A stretch of 64,000 nucleotides of DNA from Sipunculus nudus. Lineage: Eukaryota > Annelida > Sipuncula > Golfingiida > Sipunculidae. The notes beneath the pieces were generated by a model that saw nothing but the letters and a program-made list of their open reading frames with translations, was not told where the DNA came from and did not search any database. Each line of letters opens with the position of its first letter. Position 1 is the stretch's first letter. A program made the translations under genes and the position numbers. Shown piece after piece: positions 24,769-34,724 of the stretch. Location of the stretch: contig CM049318.1 of assembly GCA_026874595.1 (NCBI GenBank), positions 24,821,456 to 24,885,455 of the forward strand, written 5' to 3'.

Positions 24769-25027
24769 TTATTTGTAGTACTGGTTTTTCTTTGACTTGT
24801 AGACAAATTTCACCAATTCTGACTCTACAGTCATTTCATTCAAACTGGTCTGGATAAAATCAGTAGTGGGATAAATTCTTGAACTAATCAACTGAAGAAG
24901 TGGGTGCTGGTGCTGTACCTGCAACTGACTAGACTTTACCAGTGTGCTGAGCCAAGACCTGACAGCACCAGTCTCAGCATATGGAGACACATACTCTCCA
25001 TGTGTATTTGCAGAAAATTGTATTTGT
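24769..25027 (-). CDS. Terminal coding exon of an unrecognised gene
   Basis: Minus-strand exon with an acceptor (TTTTTCAAG) before 25027 and a TAA stop at 24769 that overlaps an AATAAA-like word. The 85-residue translation reads like a real globular protein end (Ser/Leu/Gln-rich, with Arg-Ser-Trp and Tyr-Pro-Thr-Thr segments, and a basic Lys-Ser-Lys-Lys tail). I do not recognise the family. Upstream exons should lie at higher coordinates but were not found with confidence. It lies upstream of the DUF2961 gene on the same strand and is read as a separate gene because it ends in its own stop. Confidence 0.45.
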
Positions 25028-25308
25028 CTTGAAAAACTTGGTCACAAATATTAATGTAATTAATTTGCAAATTATTTACTCTGTAAATAATTTAATTTTA
25101 TGTGTATTACGTACGGTATAAACAACAAATGCTTATAACTTTGAAATGCATTTCAAGAAATAAATATAATATAAAATATAATATATGTGGGGAGTGGAAA
25201 TATGGCCTGCCTTTTTATTTATAGTACTATTATACGTACCAGTGGCACCATTGCTAACTCTCAAATTCCAAGTCCTCGCCATTGATCACAGAGACAGTTT
25301 TACTGTTA

Positions 25309-25437
25309 ACATGGCCTGGTCATCCACGGATACATCAGTGGTCAGTTCCGGTCAGTTTCTCGTCCAGATGGCGGGATGGGAGGGGCACACCAGAAATGAT
25401 GTGGCCATGGTTATGGTGGGCGACAATAGAAGACAGG
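25309..25437 (+). CDS. Possible first coding exon, uncertain
   Basis: An ATG in good context (AACATGGCC) opens a 43-codon frame that ends exactly at a consensus donor (CAG/GTACGT at 25438). A longer in-frame start at 25185 would add a hydrophobic segment. The opposite strand also has donor-like sequence but is stop-rich. No family is recognised and no downstream exon is found, so this may be chance. Confidence 0.3.
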
Positions 25438-25499
25438 TACGTTCAGGTGAATTGCGGTGAATGTGTATTCACAAATGCTCGGCTACGAATGCCGAATTA

Positions 25500-27120
25500 G
25501 TGTCCTTCTTACATAATAGGTGTCGCTACTTCTGAAATTCAAGACTGAGTAGATCGCGCACTAACTCGTTTGTAACAAGCAGACATTAGGTGATTATTTA
25601 TGCCATGTAAGCTACTGAACATATTAGTTTTTGTGGTCAAGATGTTGTACAAAGGTGTGTGTTTATTGTTTTGTGTGAATAATTAATCATGACTAGGTTC
25701 AAAGTCTTTGCTCATATACTAATGTGGTGATTTGCTCGAGTAACTGGCAGGTGAATATTACATGGCTTCCTATAACTGCTCATATATCTGCAGTACAGAT
25801 AACTGATTACACAAGTAAAAATAGCCAAGAGCTAGAGTGAGCACTTCACCATGGTCTTTAACAATGTTATGATGACCATACAAAATATGATAGAATTTAA
25901 ATGCTGATTTTATTTATTCTTCTCTAATTCCATCTCAAAATGTTCACATAAACAATCCACCTAGCTTCCTTATACATATACTACCTAAGTATGATATGAT
26001 GGCTGTCAGGATTCACAACAGCTGCATACTTCACTCTTAATGATTTTTTTTTAACATGAAAGATAAGTGTTTTCGGAAACATTAACTGTAGCTGATTAAA
26101 ATTGAAAATACAGAAGTAATCAATATAATCATATCTAATTATCATGATTACCATAACATTGGGAGATTACAATTGCGATTACTTAAAAATGTAATCGATT
26201 GTAATTGATTATGATTACTGGTAACGAATACCCCATGTCTGGTATACAGAGTGTGTTTTCAGAAATGCAAACTAATATTCATATTATAGTATTAAGATAT
26301 CATATTTCGTTATCATTAATCATCAAAGAGAAGGCAAGTCTATCAATTCAACCACGTACATCTATATCAGCAGGAAAAAATGTTTTCAGCGAACATTACA
26401 TAAAATCCGATTCAATCGGACATATTCAAACGGCAGGGTCTAATGCTATTGAGTCTGATTTAACTGGGCGACGTGTATATCATTCGTCTCTTTTTTCTTC
26501 TCCTTCTTTTCTCCAGGTAAAATTATTCAAATTTCAACAGATAATATTCTAGCGCTTGCCATATCCAACTCCATATACCAGTAGGTTTAGTTACTTATTT
26601 TTTTTTTCTTCTTCTTCTTCTTCCGTTTATTCTTCTTGTCTTATTTATTAGAATTATTTTGCCAATATTTATTCGATTTATTGATGCTTACTCAGGGTGT
26701 ACCATACTATGGCCCAATTACCTTGAACCAGTATTTTGACTCGGAATTAATGGTATATTTATCATGATACCTGTAATCCTGCCGTAGGGCTTTATAAATA
26801 TTCCGATATATCGCTACATATCGATACGGCACATCGATATGGTAACAACTGCTGCTAACAAATATAGATACCACCTTATAACCTTAGCTATCATATGAAC
26901 TATTGGTAAAGTTTAAACTACTTTGTTTATAAGACTTTAATAAGGTCATGTAATGTCGAATGATCAACTAGATGAGGGAGTTCTGTACACTTGTCGGTAC
27001 TTCCATAACACTGTTATAAGGTTGTCAGTGTATATTATGCACAAAAGACACCGCGCGCACAGAGATCCGTCACCCACGGTGTCAAGAGACGTTATACGGT
27101 CCAGTGATTCCGCGCCGTTG
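25500..27120. other. Intergenic, no gene seen
   Basis: AT-rich DNA. The ORF at 26205-26552 lacks recognisable features. A pyrimidine-rich tract (TTC repeats) lies near 26609-26640. Confidence 0.4.
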
Positions 27121-27122
27121 CT

Positions 27123-27206
27123 GATTGGTCGAGTAAGAATAGCGCTGATTGGCTAATTAGAGGGGAGAGTTCGCTAAAACTACGATCCGCTGTATGTGTA
27201 TAAATA
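27123..27206 (+). promoter_or_regulatory. Two inverted CCAAT boxes and TATA box
   Basis: GATTGG (inverse of CCAATC) occurs at 27123-27128 and 27147-27152, and TATAAATA at 27199-27206. The spacing is that of a strong metazoan RNA polymerase II core promoter. The start is expected near 27230. The region is more GC-rich than its surroundings. It drives the plus strand. Confidence 0.75.
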
Positions 27207-27229
27207 GGGGGTTTTAGTGATATTCAGGC

Positions 27230-27344
27230 AGTTAATCATCAGACATCCTGCAGGGAACATAGAGAAACAGAGTTTAAAGAAACCAAGCAAGACGCCGGCA
27301 CGGATGATAGACAGATACTGCGAACCGTCTTCGTTAGTGCTGAA
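27230..27344 (+). other. First exon, possibly of the TRIM-like gene
   Basis: Starts about 25-30 bp after the TATA box and ends at a good donor (GAA/GTATGT, intron from 27345). It contains one ATG (27304). If spliced to the acceptor at 34710, that ATG makes a 15-codon uORF that stops 7 bases before the TRIM start codon. The link to the TRIM gene is inference from strand, order and lack of other acceptors that I can see. Confidence 0.45.
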
Positions 27345-27712
27345 GTATGTATTGCTCAGTTCGGCATATGTTTTATTTTGAAAGTCATTATATTTAAACT
27401 GATTTTATTTTTAATGTAAGCGAAACATTATCTCGAGGGCCATTTATACTTACATATTTTGAACTAGGCCTATAAATTTCCGACAACAGGTGAAAAGTGT
27501 AGTCGAAGCCTTGGTAAATGAATTACTATAGTATACTAGGGGAAATGTTAAGTAGGTTATTAACATCACCAGAAACTTTAATAACTTAATATAAACAATT
27601 TATAACTCCCTAATGGTATGCCAAAATACTTATTTAGAGTGTGGGACAAGGACTAAAAATCGAGTTCGAAATAGACAATATCTAATACCCGTTAAAGTAG
27701 GGGTGGGTATAG

Positions 27713-27722
27713 CCTCAAAAAT
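27713..27722. other. Target-site duplication of the MULE, left copy
   Basis: CCTCAAAAAT here, CCTCAAAAT at 34064-34072. The only difference is one A in a homopolymer. The 9-10 bp size is typical of Mutator-like elements. Confidence 0.75.
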
Positions 27723-28938
27723 GGGTGCATCTAAAACCCGGAGATCTCCGGCCGGAGATCAAAATAAAACTGCTGCCTCTTAATTAATGAGGCCATGAGG
27801 CAGCAATTGGTATTAAACGTTCCCTTTGACACTTCTCAATGACATCCGCATCGAATAAGATACTTAATTTGCAAGTGCACAAAGTATTTATTCAGTTATC
27901 CACGGAAATCTCACCCGGAGATCGTCCGGAGACCGCCATCTTGCCCGGAGATCCGCCAATGAGTGCTTCCCACTGATTCCCACTCGCGACAACAGATGCC
28001 GCTACATACATGTCTGACTTCCCCGCTCTGATATGTTATATCGTTTACGAGTCTAATTGATTGGAACTGTCAGTAAAATACGTATATTGTTTAAAAAACT
28101 GTCTAATAAACTAATCATATTCTCTTTACCAATTTTCTATTTCTGGAAACTTTTGGATGTTTGTAATATGGTTATAACTAATTATATTTTCTTGCATATT
28201 ATACAGAATATTTTCCTTTAGTATGAATTTTATAGTAAAATATGTGATAACATATAAAATAGTTTGATTTAATATTTACATATAGAAATTATCGTAACCT
28301 CAACTTTCCTTAATTTTTTTAATGGTATAAAGGGTATGCATTAAATTTGGAAATATAGGAATTATAAAACATATAAAATTGTATGTCAAATATGTGGTTT
28401 ACTTAAAAATGAAATATCGAAATTATAAAAAATATAAAAACTATGTCAAAAGTGTGGTTTACTTTTTCGGCACTAAGACCAGAATTTCACGGTTTAAAAT
28501 ATAATTATAAAAAAAAAGGCAGCGCGAGGATACCCCAATCAAAGTAAATTGATTATTAAATTATGGATTCACTTCCCGGCACGCGTGGGCTTTCAGGCAA
28601 GTGCTGGTGTGTACACAGTTATTACGGGCAAACCTCATTAACGGTGTGGCTCATCCAGAGATATGGCCAATTTGGCTATTTAAAAAAAAACTAATTAAAC
28701 TCATAAATTTCTGTTGCGCATCTTTGAAGGCAAACGAATTCATTTATAGAGTAATATTGGTAACGTACGGACAGTGATTACCAATAGACCTCGGCAGGGT
28801 AATTAATCCTTGGTAGCTATTTGAAATACTGTAATCCTATTATCCTTTGATCGTACGGCCAAGTAAAGAAACCCCTTAGTTTGAAAATATGAGCAGTTCC
28901 ACTTTCTTGCTTTCTGTAGTTATATAAATAGTGTAACC

Positions 28939-28940
28939 TC

Positions 28941-28978
<38 letters not shown>

Positions 28979-29160
28979 AAACACATCTTAATACGCTTCC
29001 TACCATCTCTCATTCTACTCCCCCCCTCTCTCTCACACCCAAACACACACACATACAGTCTAAATATGTTTCCCTAAATCTCCTACCATCACCCATTCTC
29101 TTCTCTTTTTCTCTCTATCTCTCTCTCTCTCCTTCTTTCCCCCCTCTCTCTCTCTCTCTA
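28939..29160. repeat. CT-rich microsatellite cluster
   Basis: Runs of CTCTCT at 28939-28978, about 29022-29036, 29110-29131 and 29143-29158, separated by C/T-rich and CA-rich sequence. Confidence 0.95.
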
Positions 29161-29264
29161 AATTGGCAATATATCACACAATTTTATTAAAGTTAATAGA
29201 AGACAAATTAATACATATGTGGAATAATATTAAAGTAAAATCATGAAACATGGCAAGGGCATGC

Positions 29265-30287
29265 CATTGCCACCGTTCTGCCTTGTTGGAACCACATTAA
29301 AAACAACTTTAATAGGTTTGTTCAAAAACACGATGATGGTCAGAATACAAAGTAGATTTGATCAATATTCTGCAAAGTGCTTCTCCGTCAGACTTCGAAA
29401 GAAATAGTGAGAATCTTTTCCTGAAATGGCATGAAACTGTAAGAGAATGTGTTGATAAGCATCTAAAATCAGATTTGATGAAATACGCATATAGGCCTAT
29501 TTTTGAAGAGTGTAACGTGTATGACAGTGCCTCCGGAGTTACACACAACGGAGCTGTATCGTTTAATGCTGTAATTAAACGTCTAAGAAAATGGAAAGAA
29601 GCACCAACAGATACTTTGACGTTGTGCTTTTAATATCTTCAAAATTATTATCTGAAAGAAATTTTGCGGGGTTATTGTAATTTAGGTTCCTATCATTTAA
29701 AGTCAGAATATATGCATTTATTAGAAAACCCTGAGGATCAACCATTCCCCAAGGATACTTGCGCCCCGGGACTAATAGTTGAAAAGGTTAAAAAACAATA
29801 AAAACCAGTTTATATCTGATCCCCCGTCACTTCAATCACATTTGTTGCATGCTGATGCGGAAAACATAAATTCGGAATTCATTAGAAAGAACCTGACACA
29901 AATTGAAAAGGCACAAGATATAATCAATAACGGGAAAATAGAATTAGTTGCGAAATGTGGTACTTTCATTGTGCAGGGCAACAATGACAATAAATATGCG
30001 GTAACTCTGTTCCCAAAAGAAAAATATCAGTGCGCATCAACAAATATTTGCTACCATATTCTTGCAGCCAGGAAATTTATAGGTATGGATGTAATCGATC
30101 AAAAACGCAAACTAGATGTTTCACTAATGTCTCGGCGTAGTAAGAAAAAGGTGTCTAGAAAAACGGGTAGAAAACAGCCGAGAAAAACTGATTTCGTGTA
30201 CGAATTTGAAGCTGCTCCCGATACCGATGTTTCCATGATAACCTCGACTAGAGGTAGATCTCTGAATGCAATCTCCCGAGCCAGATG
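29265..30287 (+). pseudogene. MULE transposase C-terminal half with SWIM zinc finger, broken
   Basis: Reading the plus strand across three frames gives a continuous family-like sequence. A 'LPCWNHIK' segment sits near 29280-29303, typical of the region around the last catalytic part of MULE transposases. The frame 29358-29633 includes 'NGAVSFNAVIKRLRKWKE' at its end. After a shift, 'YYLKEILRGYCNLGSYHLKSEY' follows (about 29646-29711). A 169-codon frame (29779-30288) holds a SWIM-like C-x-Cys...C-x-H pattern (CASTNICYHILAA) and a basic tail. SWIM fingers bind DNA in these transposases. Frameshifts, stops and the missing DDE N-terminus show decay. Zisupton-type elements also carry SWIM domains, but the terminal repeats favour MULE. 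Confidence 0.7.
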
Positions 30288-30422
30288 ACCCGGTTCCCGT
30301 TTCGAAACAAAAATTAAAACTAAACAGGGTACTGTTGATAAAATTGTAATTTTAGACACAAGCTACCCCTATCAAAACCCCAATAAATAATGTGACAGTT
30401 AAAGAAAACACCGAAATCAATT

Positions 30423-31180
30423 TTGAAAAATTCAGAACGGAAACGAGTGAGAATTAGACTTGATTTTGGCGAGAGTAATAGTAACAGTAAAGAAAAAAGT
30501 AAAGACGACAGTTCATCCTCGCTTCCAACTCCTAATTGTAGTGCAGTAGGGATGCCGGAAAGCATTATCGATACACAATCTTTTGAAACAAGTGCGTCCT
30601 CTACACCAAAATAGAGCACATATAAAATAACCCAGGAAAATTGTGAGACCTCTGACGAATGTAATCGCCCGCTAGACAAAATTCGTAAAGTTATCCCCGA
30701 AGATAACACCAACAAAAACAAAAAAATAAATTGCCGACATTAGAAAACAACGTTTCAGTTAAAAAGAGAAAGGCAAATCCGATATCGCTAATTTTAGTAC
30801 ATTATTCGCCAGAAAAGGAGACGTGCCGAGCGAGGTATTGGCTGCATGAATTCGGACTAACAGGTCAAAACAAGAGAAACAGAAAACGAATCTTGGCTTT
30901 CTGATCAGCATATCCGTGCTGCGCAAATAATTTTACAAAAACAATATTAAGAAATAATCGGATTCCAAGATACTACTCAAACACCTTGCTTCAATGATGA
31001 ACGAAACATGGATCGTGTCAGAAACAGGTTTTAAAAATATAGGTTCTCGAAAAGGCTCGTGTGTACAAATATACATTTCACTGGACATTCACATTGGCTT
31101 ATATCGGTCCGACCAGATGAGAGGGGTCTGTTATAATAGATAGTTTGCGTGGGACTGCAAAGAGTCTTAATTAATTCCTC
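30423..31180 (+). pseudogene. Ulp1/C48-type protease remnant in the MULE
   Basis: Starts with a Ser/Glu-rich linker frame (30423-30614). Around 30879-30975 the translation reads WLSDQHIRAAQIILQKQY followed by a stop, then EIIGFQDTTQ, which matches the start of Ulp1-like cysteine protease domains. Further on, after frameshifts, HSHWLISV (about 31089-31112) and VIIDSLRGTAKS (about 31131-31166) supply the family's His and Asp catalytic segments. The domain is interrupted by in-frame stops and shifts. Ulp1-type proteases cut SUMO-like conjugates; several MULE lineages of plants have captured such domains (established), and animal cases are less described. Confidence 0.62.
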
Positions 31181-31489
31181 AACAGAAATACAGCTTTGCC
31201 AGATCTACCATTTGGAGCAATCTAAATTACATGTTTCGGTAGTGAATGCCTGTCGCAGAATAATAACTCGCCAACGCGGTTGATTTTTCCAGTTAACAAT
31301 AGGCTGAACACTTGGTTAAATGATAAAATTAGTGACTCGGTATATGATGGAAATAGAATGAGAACCCATTTAAAAAACTGTTTAGAGCAAAAGAATTTCA
31401 CACCGTTTCCAAAAATTTAGCGAAAACGTCCCGTCAAGGTTTAACATGTGCACCATGAGATAGTACAGTCCATGCAAACATCCTAACTA

Positions 31490-33200
31490 TTTTTAGCGAA
31501 CCTGTGAGCTTATGCGATGGCGCAGCGTCGTTCGTCCGTCGTCAGCCGTCCGCCGTCCAGGGCTGGCTTTCCGCCGTCCATGGCTGTAAGTCAGCAACTG
31601 TCGGAGCTAGCATCTCCAAATTACATGTAAGAATTCGTCACATGTGAAACTTAGTGATCTGCATAAATTTAGATGTTATAGAGAAAAAGCTTAAAAACCT
31701 TTAAAAATCTTCTTCTCTGAAACTGTCCAGCCAAATTGTCCAATATTTCACAGAAATGATCCCTTGAACAATCTCTCTCAAGTTTATTCGAATGGTTTCA
31801 GTTCGGAGATTTTTGGCGGAGTTACAGGAGGTTGAACTTGGTCATCTCTCCAAAAAAGCACACTAAAATTAAAATCTCAGAAAGGGCTAGAGCTTTAATG
31901 ACCAAATTTTATACCAATGTTATCACAATGTTTAGATGCAGAATTCCCAGATTATTGGAACTATATCTTTCAACTGTTTGAAATAACTTGGTTTGCATTT
32001 TAAGCAAATCGGGTTTATCATCAGGTCTCATGTTAACTGCTGCACCCTCATTTTTGGTTGACCTCTGACCTTTCTTTGCTGCCCAGCGTCCATTTGTGCG
32101 TCTGTTTCCACACATAAACCCACATATCTCGGGAACCGTTTGGCCGATCAGGCTAAAAATTTTGCACAAATGTAGCCCTTGGATAGCTTTATAACATACA
32201 CTATAAATGGTGGCGCAACCTGCAACTATGTTTGCACAGCGTCCATCTGTTCATCTGCCTTTGGATAATATTACTCAAATCTCAGCAGTGGTTTGACTTA
32301 TCCATCGAAATTTTGCAGGTTTATACATCATGGACAGCTTTCTCGATTTTATGACAGGTGGCACCACCTACATTCACATTTACTCTGCAGACATCCTAGC
32401 TCATATCTCAGGAACCGTTCGACCGATTAGGCCAAAATTTTGCATGAGTATAAACCTCACATAACTCTTCATCATAGAAAAAAACTGGTGGCGCCACCTA
32501 CGACCATTTTTGCACAGAGTCTATCTGTTCATCTGCCTTGGGATAATATCACTTAATCTCAGCAGTGGTTTGACTTATCCACCTGAAATTTTGCAGATTT
32601 ATACATCCTTGACAGCTGTCTTGATTTTGTGACAGGTGGCGCCACCTACATTCACGTTTACTCTGCAGACATCCAAGCTCATATCTCGGGAACAGTTTGA
32701 CCGATTAGGCCAAAATTTTGCATGTGTATAGATTTCTCATAGCTCTTCATAGGGGAAACAGGTGGCGCCACCTGCAACCATGAGTGCACAGCGTCCATCT
32801 GTTCATCTGCCTTGATATAAAATCACTCTCTCAGCCATCGTTTGACTTTTCCACCTAAAATTTTGCAGGTTTATACATCTTGGACAGGTTTCTCGATTTT
32901 ATGACAGGTGTCGCCACCTACATTCACATTTACTCTGCAGACATCCAAGCTCATATCTCAGGAACCGTTCGACCGATTAGGCCAAAATTTTGCATGAGTA
33001 TAGATCTCACATAACTCTTCATCATAGAAAAAAACTGGTGGCGCCACCTGCAACCATTTATGCACAACATCCATCTGTTCATCTGCCTTGGGATAAAATC
33101 ACTAATATCTCAGCAGTGGTTTGACTTATCCACCTGAAATTTTGCAGGTTTATACATCCTGGACAATTTTCTTGATTTTATGACAGGTGGCATGATGTCC
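31490..33200 (+). repeat. Second copy of the ~275-bp tandem-core element
   Basis: Begins with 'tttttagcgaacctgtgagctt', comparable to the start at 8733, followed by a CGTCCGTC-rich leader. From about 32060 units recur every 274-276 bp ('cagcgtccatctgttcatctgcc' at about 32239, 32513, 32787, 33063). GGTGGCGCCACC palindromes or near-matches recur every ~140 bp, so each unit is a dimer of half-units. The copy stops abruptly near 33195 without the CTAG-ended terminus. Confidence 0.75.
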
Positions 33201-33755
33201 TAGTCCTAAACTTGCAGGTCAGAAACGTCCATTTTGCTGAAATCATAATGACTAAGGTAGATATGCAGGACTTAGGAGGATCAATATTAAATTTTAAAAT
33301 TAAACATCCTTTCATACTTTGCATTAGACCTGTAGGCCTTATTATGGAAATATGATAACATTTTCAATGTGTGATATATGGTGGCATAATATTTGGGCAA
33401 ATGTACCTGAAGATATATCGCAAACAATGAATATGCATTCCCAGAGCAGAAATACAGAGAATATAACGCAATCATTAATAAGTTAAAACGAATTACGCGG
33501 CTATGGGGCAGGTACCCTTTAGGTGCTCATGTGCCAATTAGCCAAAACACCATAATCTAACTGGATACGTTGTTTTCCCAGAGCTGGAATGCAGTGGTCC
33601 GCTAAATAAACTGTAATGCAATTACTAATCACTAATCCACCAATCCCCTAATTCAGCCAGCACCGACACAACTTAACAATAGACCCGACAAGCTTTGCCA
33701 TAATCCTGTCCAAATGAACCATACTGGGAACAGCTACCTGAGGAACAGCTCCATT

Positions 33756-33796
33756 TACACCTGAGGAAGGGGGCCGAGCACCCGAAAGCTTGTGTA
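33756..33796 (+). ncRNA. Hammerhead-ribozyme-like motif
   Basis: The pieces are stem I TACAC (33756-33760) with GTGTA (33792-33796), core CTGAGGA (33761-33767, fits CUGANGA), stem II (33768-33783) with imperfect G/C pairing, GAAA (33784-33787), then GCT and T17 before stem I. Stem III would be only A-U and G-C with no loop, so activity would need a dimer through the AAGCTT palindrome. Minimal type I hammerheads of this kind occur in the terminal repeats of Penelope-like elements (established). Confidence 0.4.
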
Positions 33797-34072
33797 CAAG
33801 AACCCACACACAGCTAGTCTTTTTCAAAAGGTGTCAACCATTTACATTACTTTTGTAAGTAACAGACTAGCACGGCATTTCAAAACTTTACAGAATAAAT
33901 ACTTTGTGCACTTGCAAATTAGGTATCATATTCGATGCGGATGTCATTTAAAAGTGTCAAGGGGAACGTTTAATACCAATAGCTGCCTCATTAATTAAGA
34001 TATCGCGATTTCCGGGTTTTATTTTGATCTCCGGCCGGAGATCTCTTGGTTTTAGATACACCCCCTCAAAAT

Positions 34073-34709
34073 ATCGTTTTGACACGTATACGTATTGCGG
34101 TATTCTCAATGCATTCTTGCTTTCCGGATGTCTTCGTAGAAAAAAACTACGCCAAATTTTAAAAATTAAAATGCATGACAAGAAATGATCTGGAGATCCT
34201 AAAGATAGAAATATTTACATTCAAGAAATCATGAAATATGAATAACATCAATTATAAAATATAATTATTAAACCTTTATACACAACACATTGCCCACTGA
34301 AATATTTAACAAAATAATAATATACATTAAGCTGGGAAACTGGGTGGTAGATACACTGGCTGTATAAGATACTGAATAACAGTGAGAGAAAAAATTATTA
34401 TAAAAATAGTCGATGATGGAAATGTTGTACAGGAAATGGTAACATTTTATTTTCTGTTTAACTGAAAGGGTCGTATCAGGTTTACTAACATTTGGAAAAG
34501 AAAGGGGGCCCCCTTCTGGATCCTCCTATGCTCAATGGAAAATAGTGCTCTCAGGAAAATGTGTAATGTGACATCACATGCTAAAGTAAATATTTTATGT
34601 ACAAAGTTATCGCGGGTGTATACAAATGCAGGAAAAAAGGGAAAGAATTAAAATAAGTTATAAATACGTAAATTTACCTCTCATAGATTTTAACGTTTGT
34701 GTATTTACA
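34073..34709. other. Intron/upstream region between the MULE and the TRIM coding exon
   Basis: AT-rich, no gene seen. It ends in a good acceptor (TTTGTGTATTTACAG, 34710) that defines the 5' edge of the TRIM coding exon. Confidence 0.5.
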
Positions 34710-34724
34710 GACAATAAGATTACC

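Larger units (their letters stand above)
27723..34063 (+). mobile_element. Mutator-like (MULE) DNA transposon, decayed
   Basis: The terminal inverted repeats are 171 bp each: 27723-27893 and 33893-34063 reversed. Both start GGGTG(C/T)ATCTAAAAC and share a perfect 18-bp palindrome (GATCTCCGGCCGGAGATC at 27743 and 34026). A 9-10 bp duplication (CCTCAAAA(A)T) flanks the element. Inside are decayed transposase/SWIM and Ulp1-like sequences (29265-31180) on the plus strand, CT microsatellites (28939-29160), a block of the ~275-bp tandem family (about 31490-33200), and a hammerhead-like motif (33756-33796). Long inverted repeats, 9-10 bp duplications and SWIM-type transposases are established traits of MULEs. 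The N-terminal catalytic part is not recognisable, so the copy is inactive. Confidence 0.87.

Noticed and set aside
29309-29548. Minus-strand ORF over the transposase remnant
   Set aside because: Shadow of the plus-strand transposase sequence.
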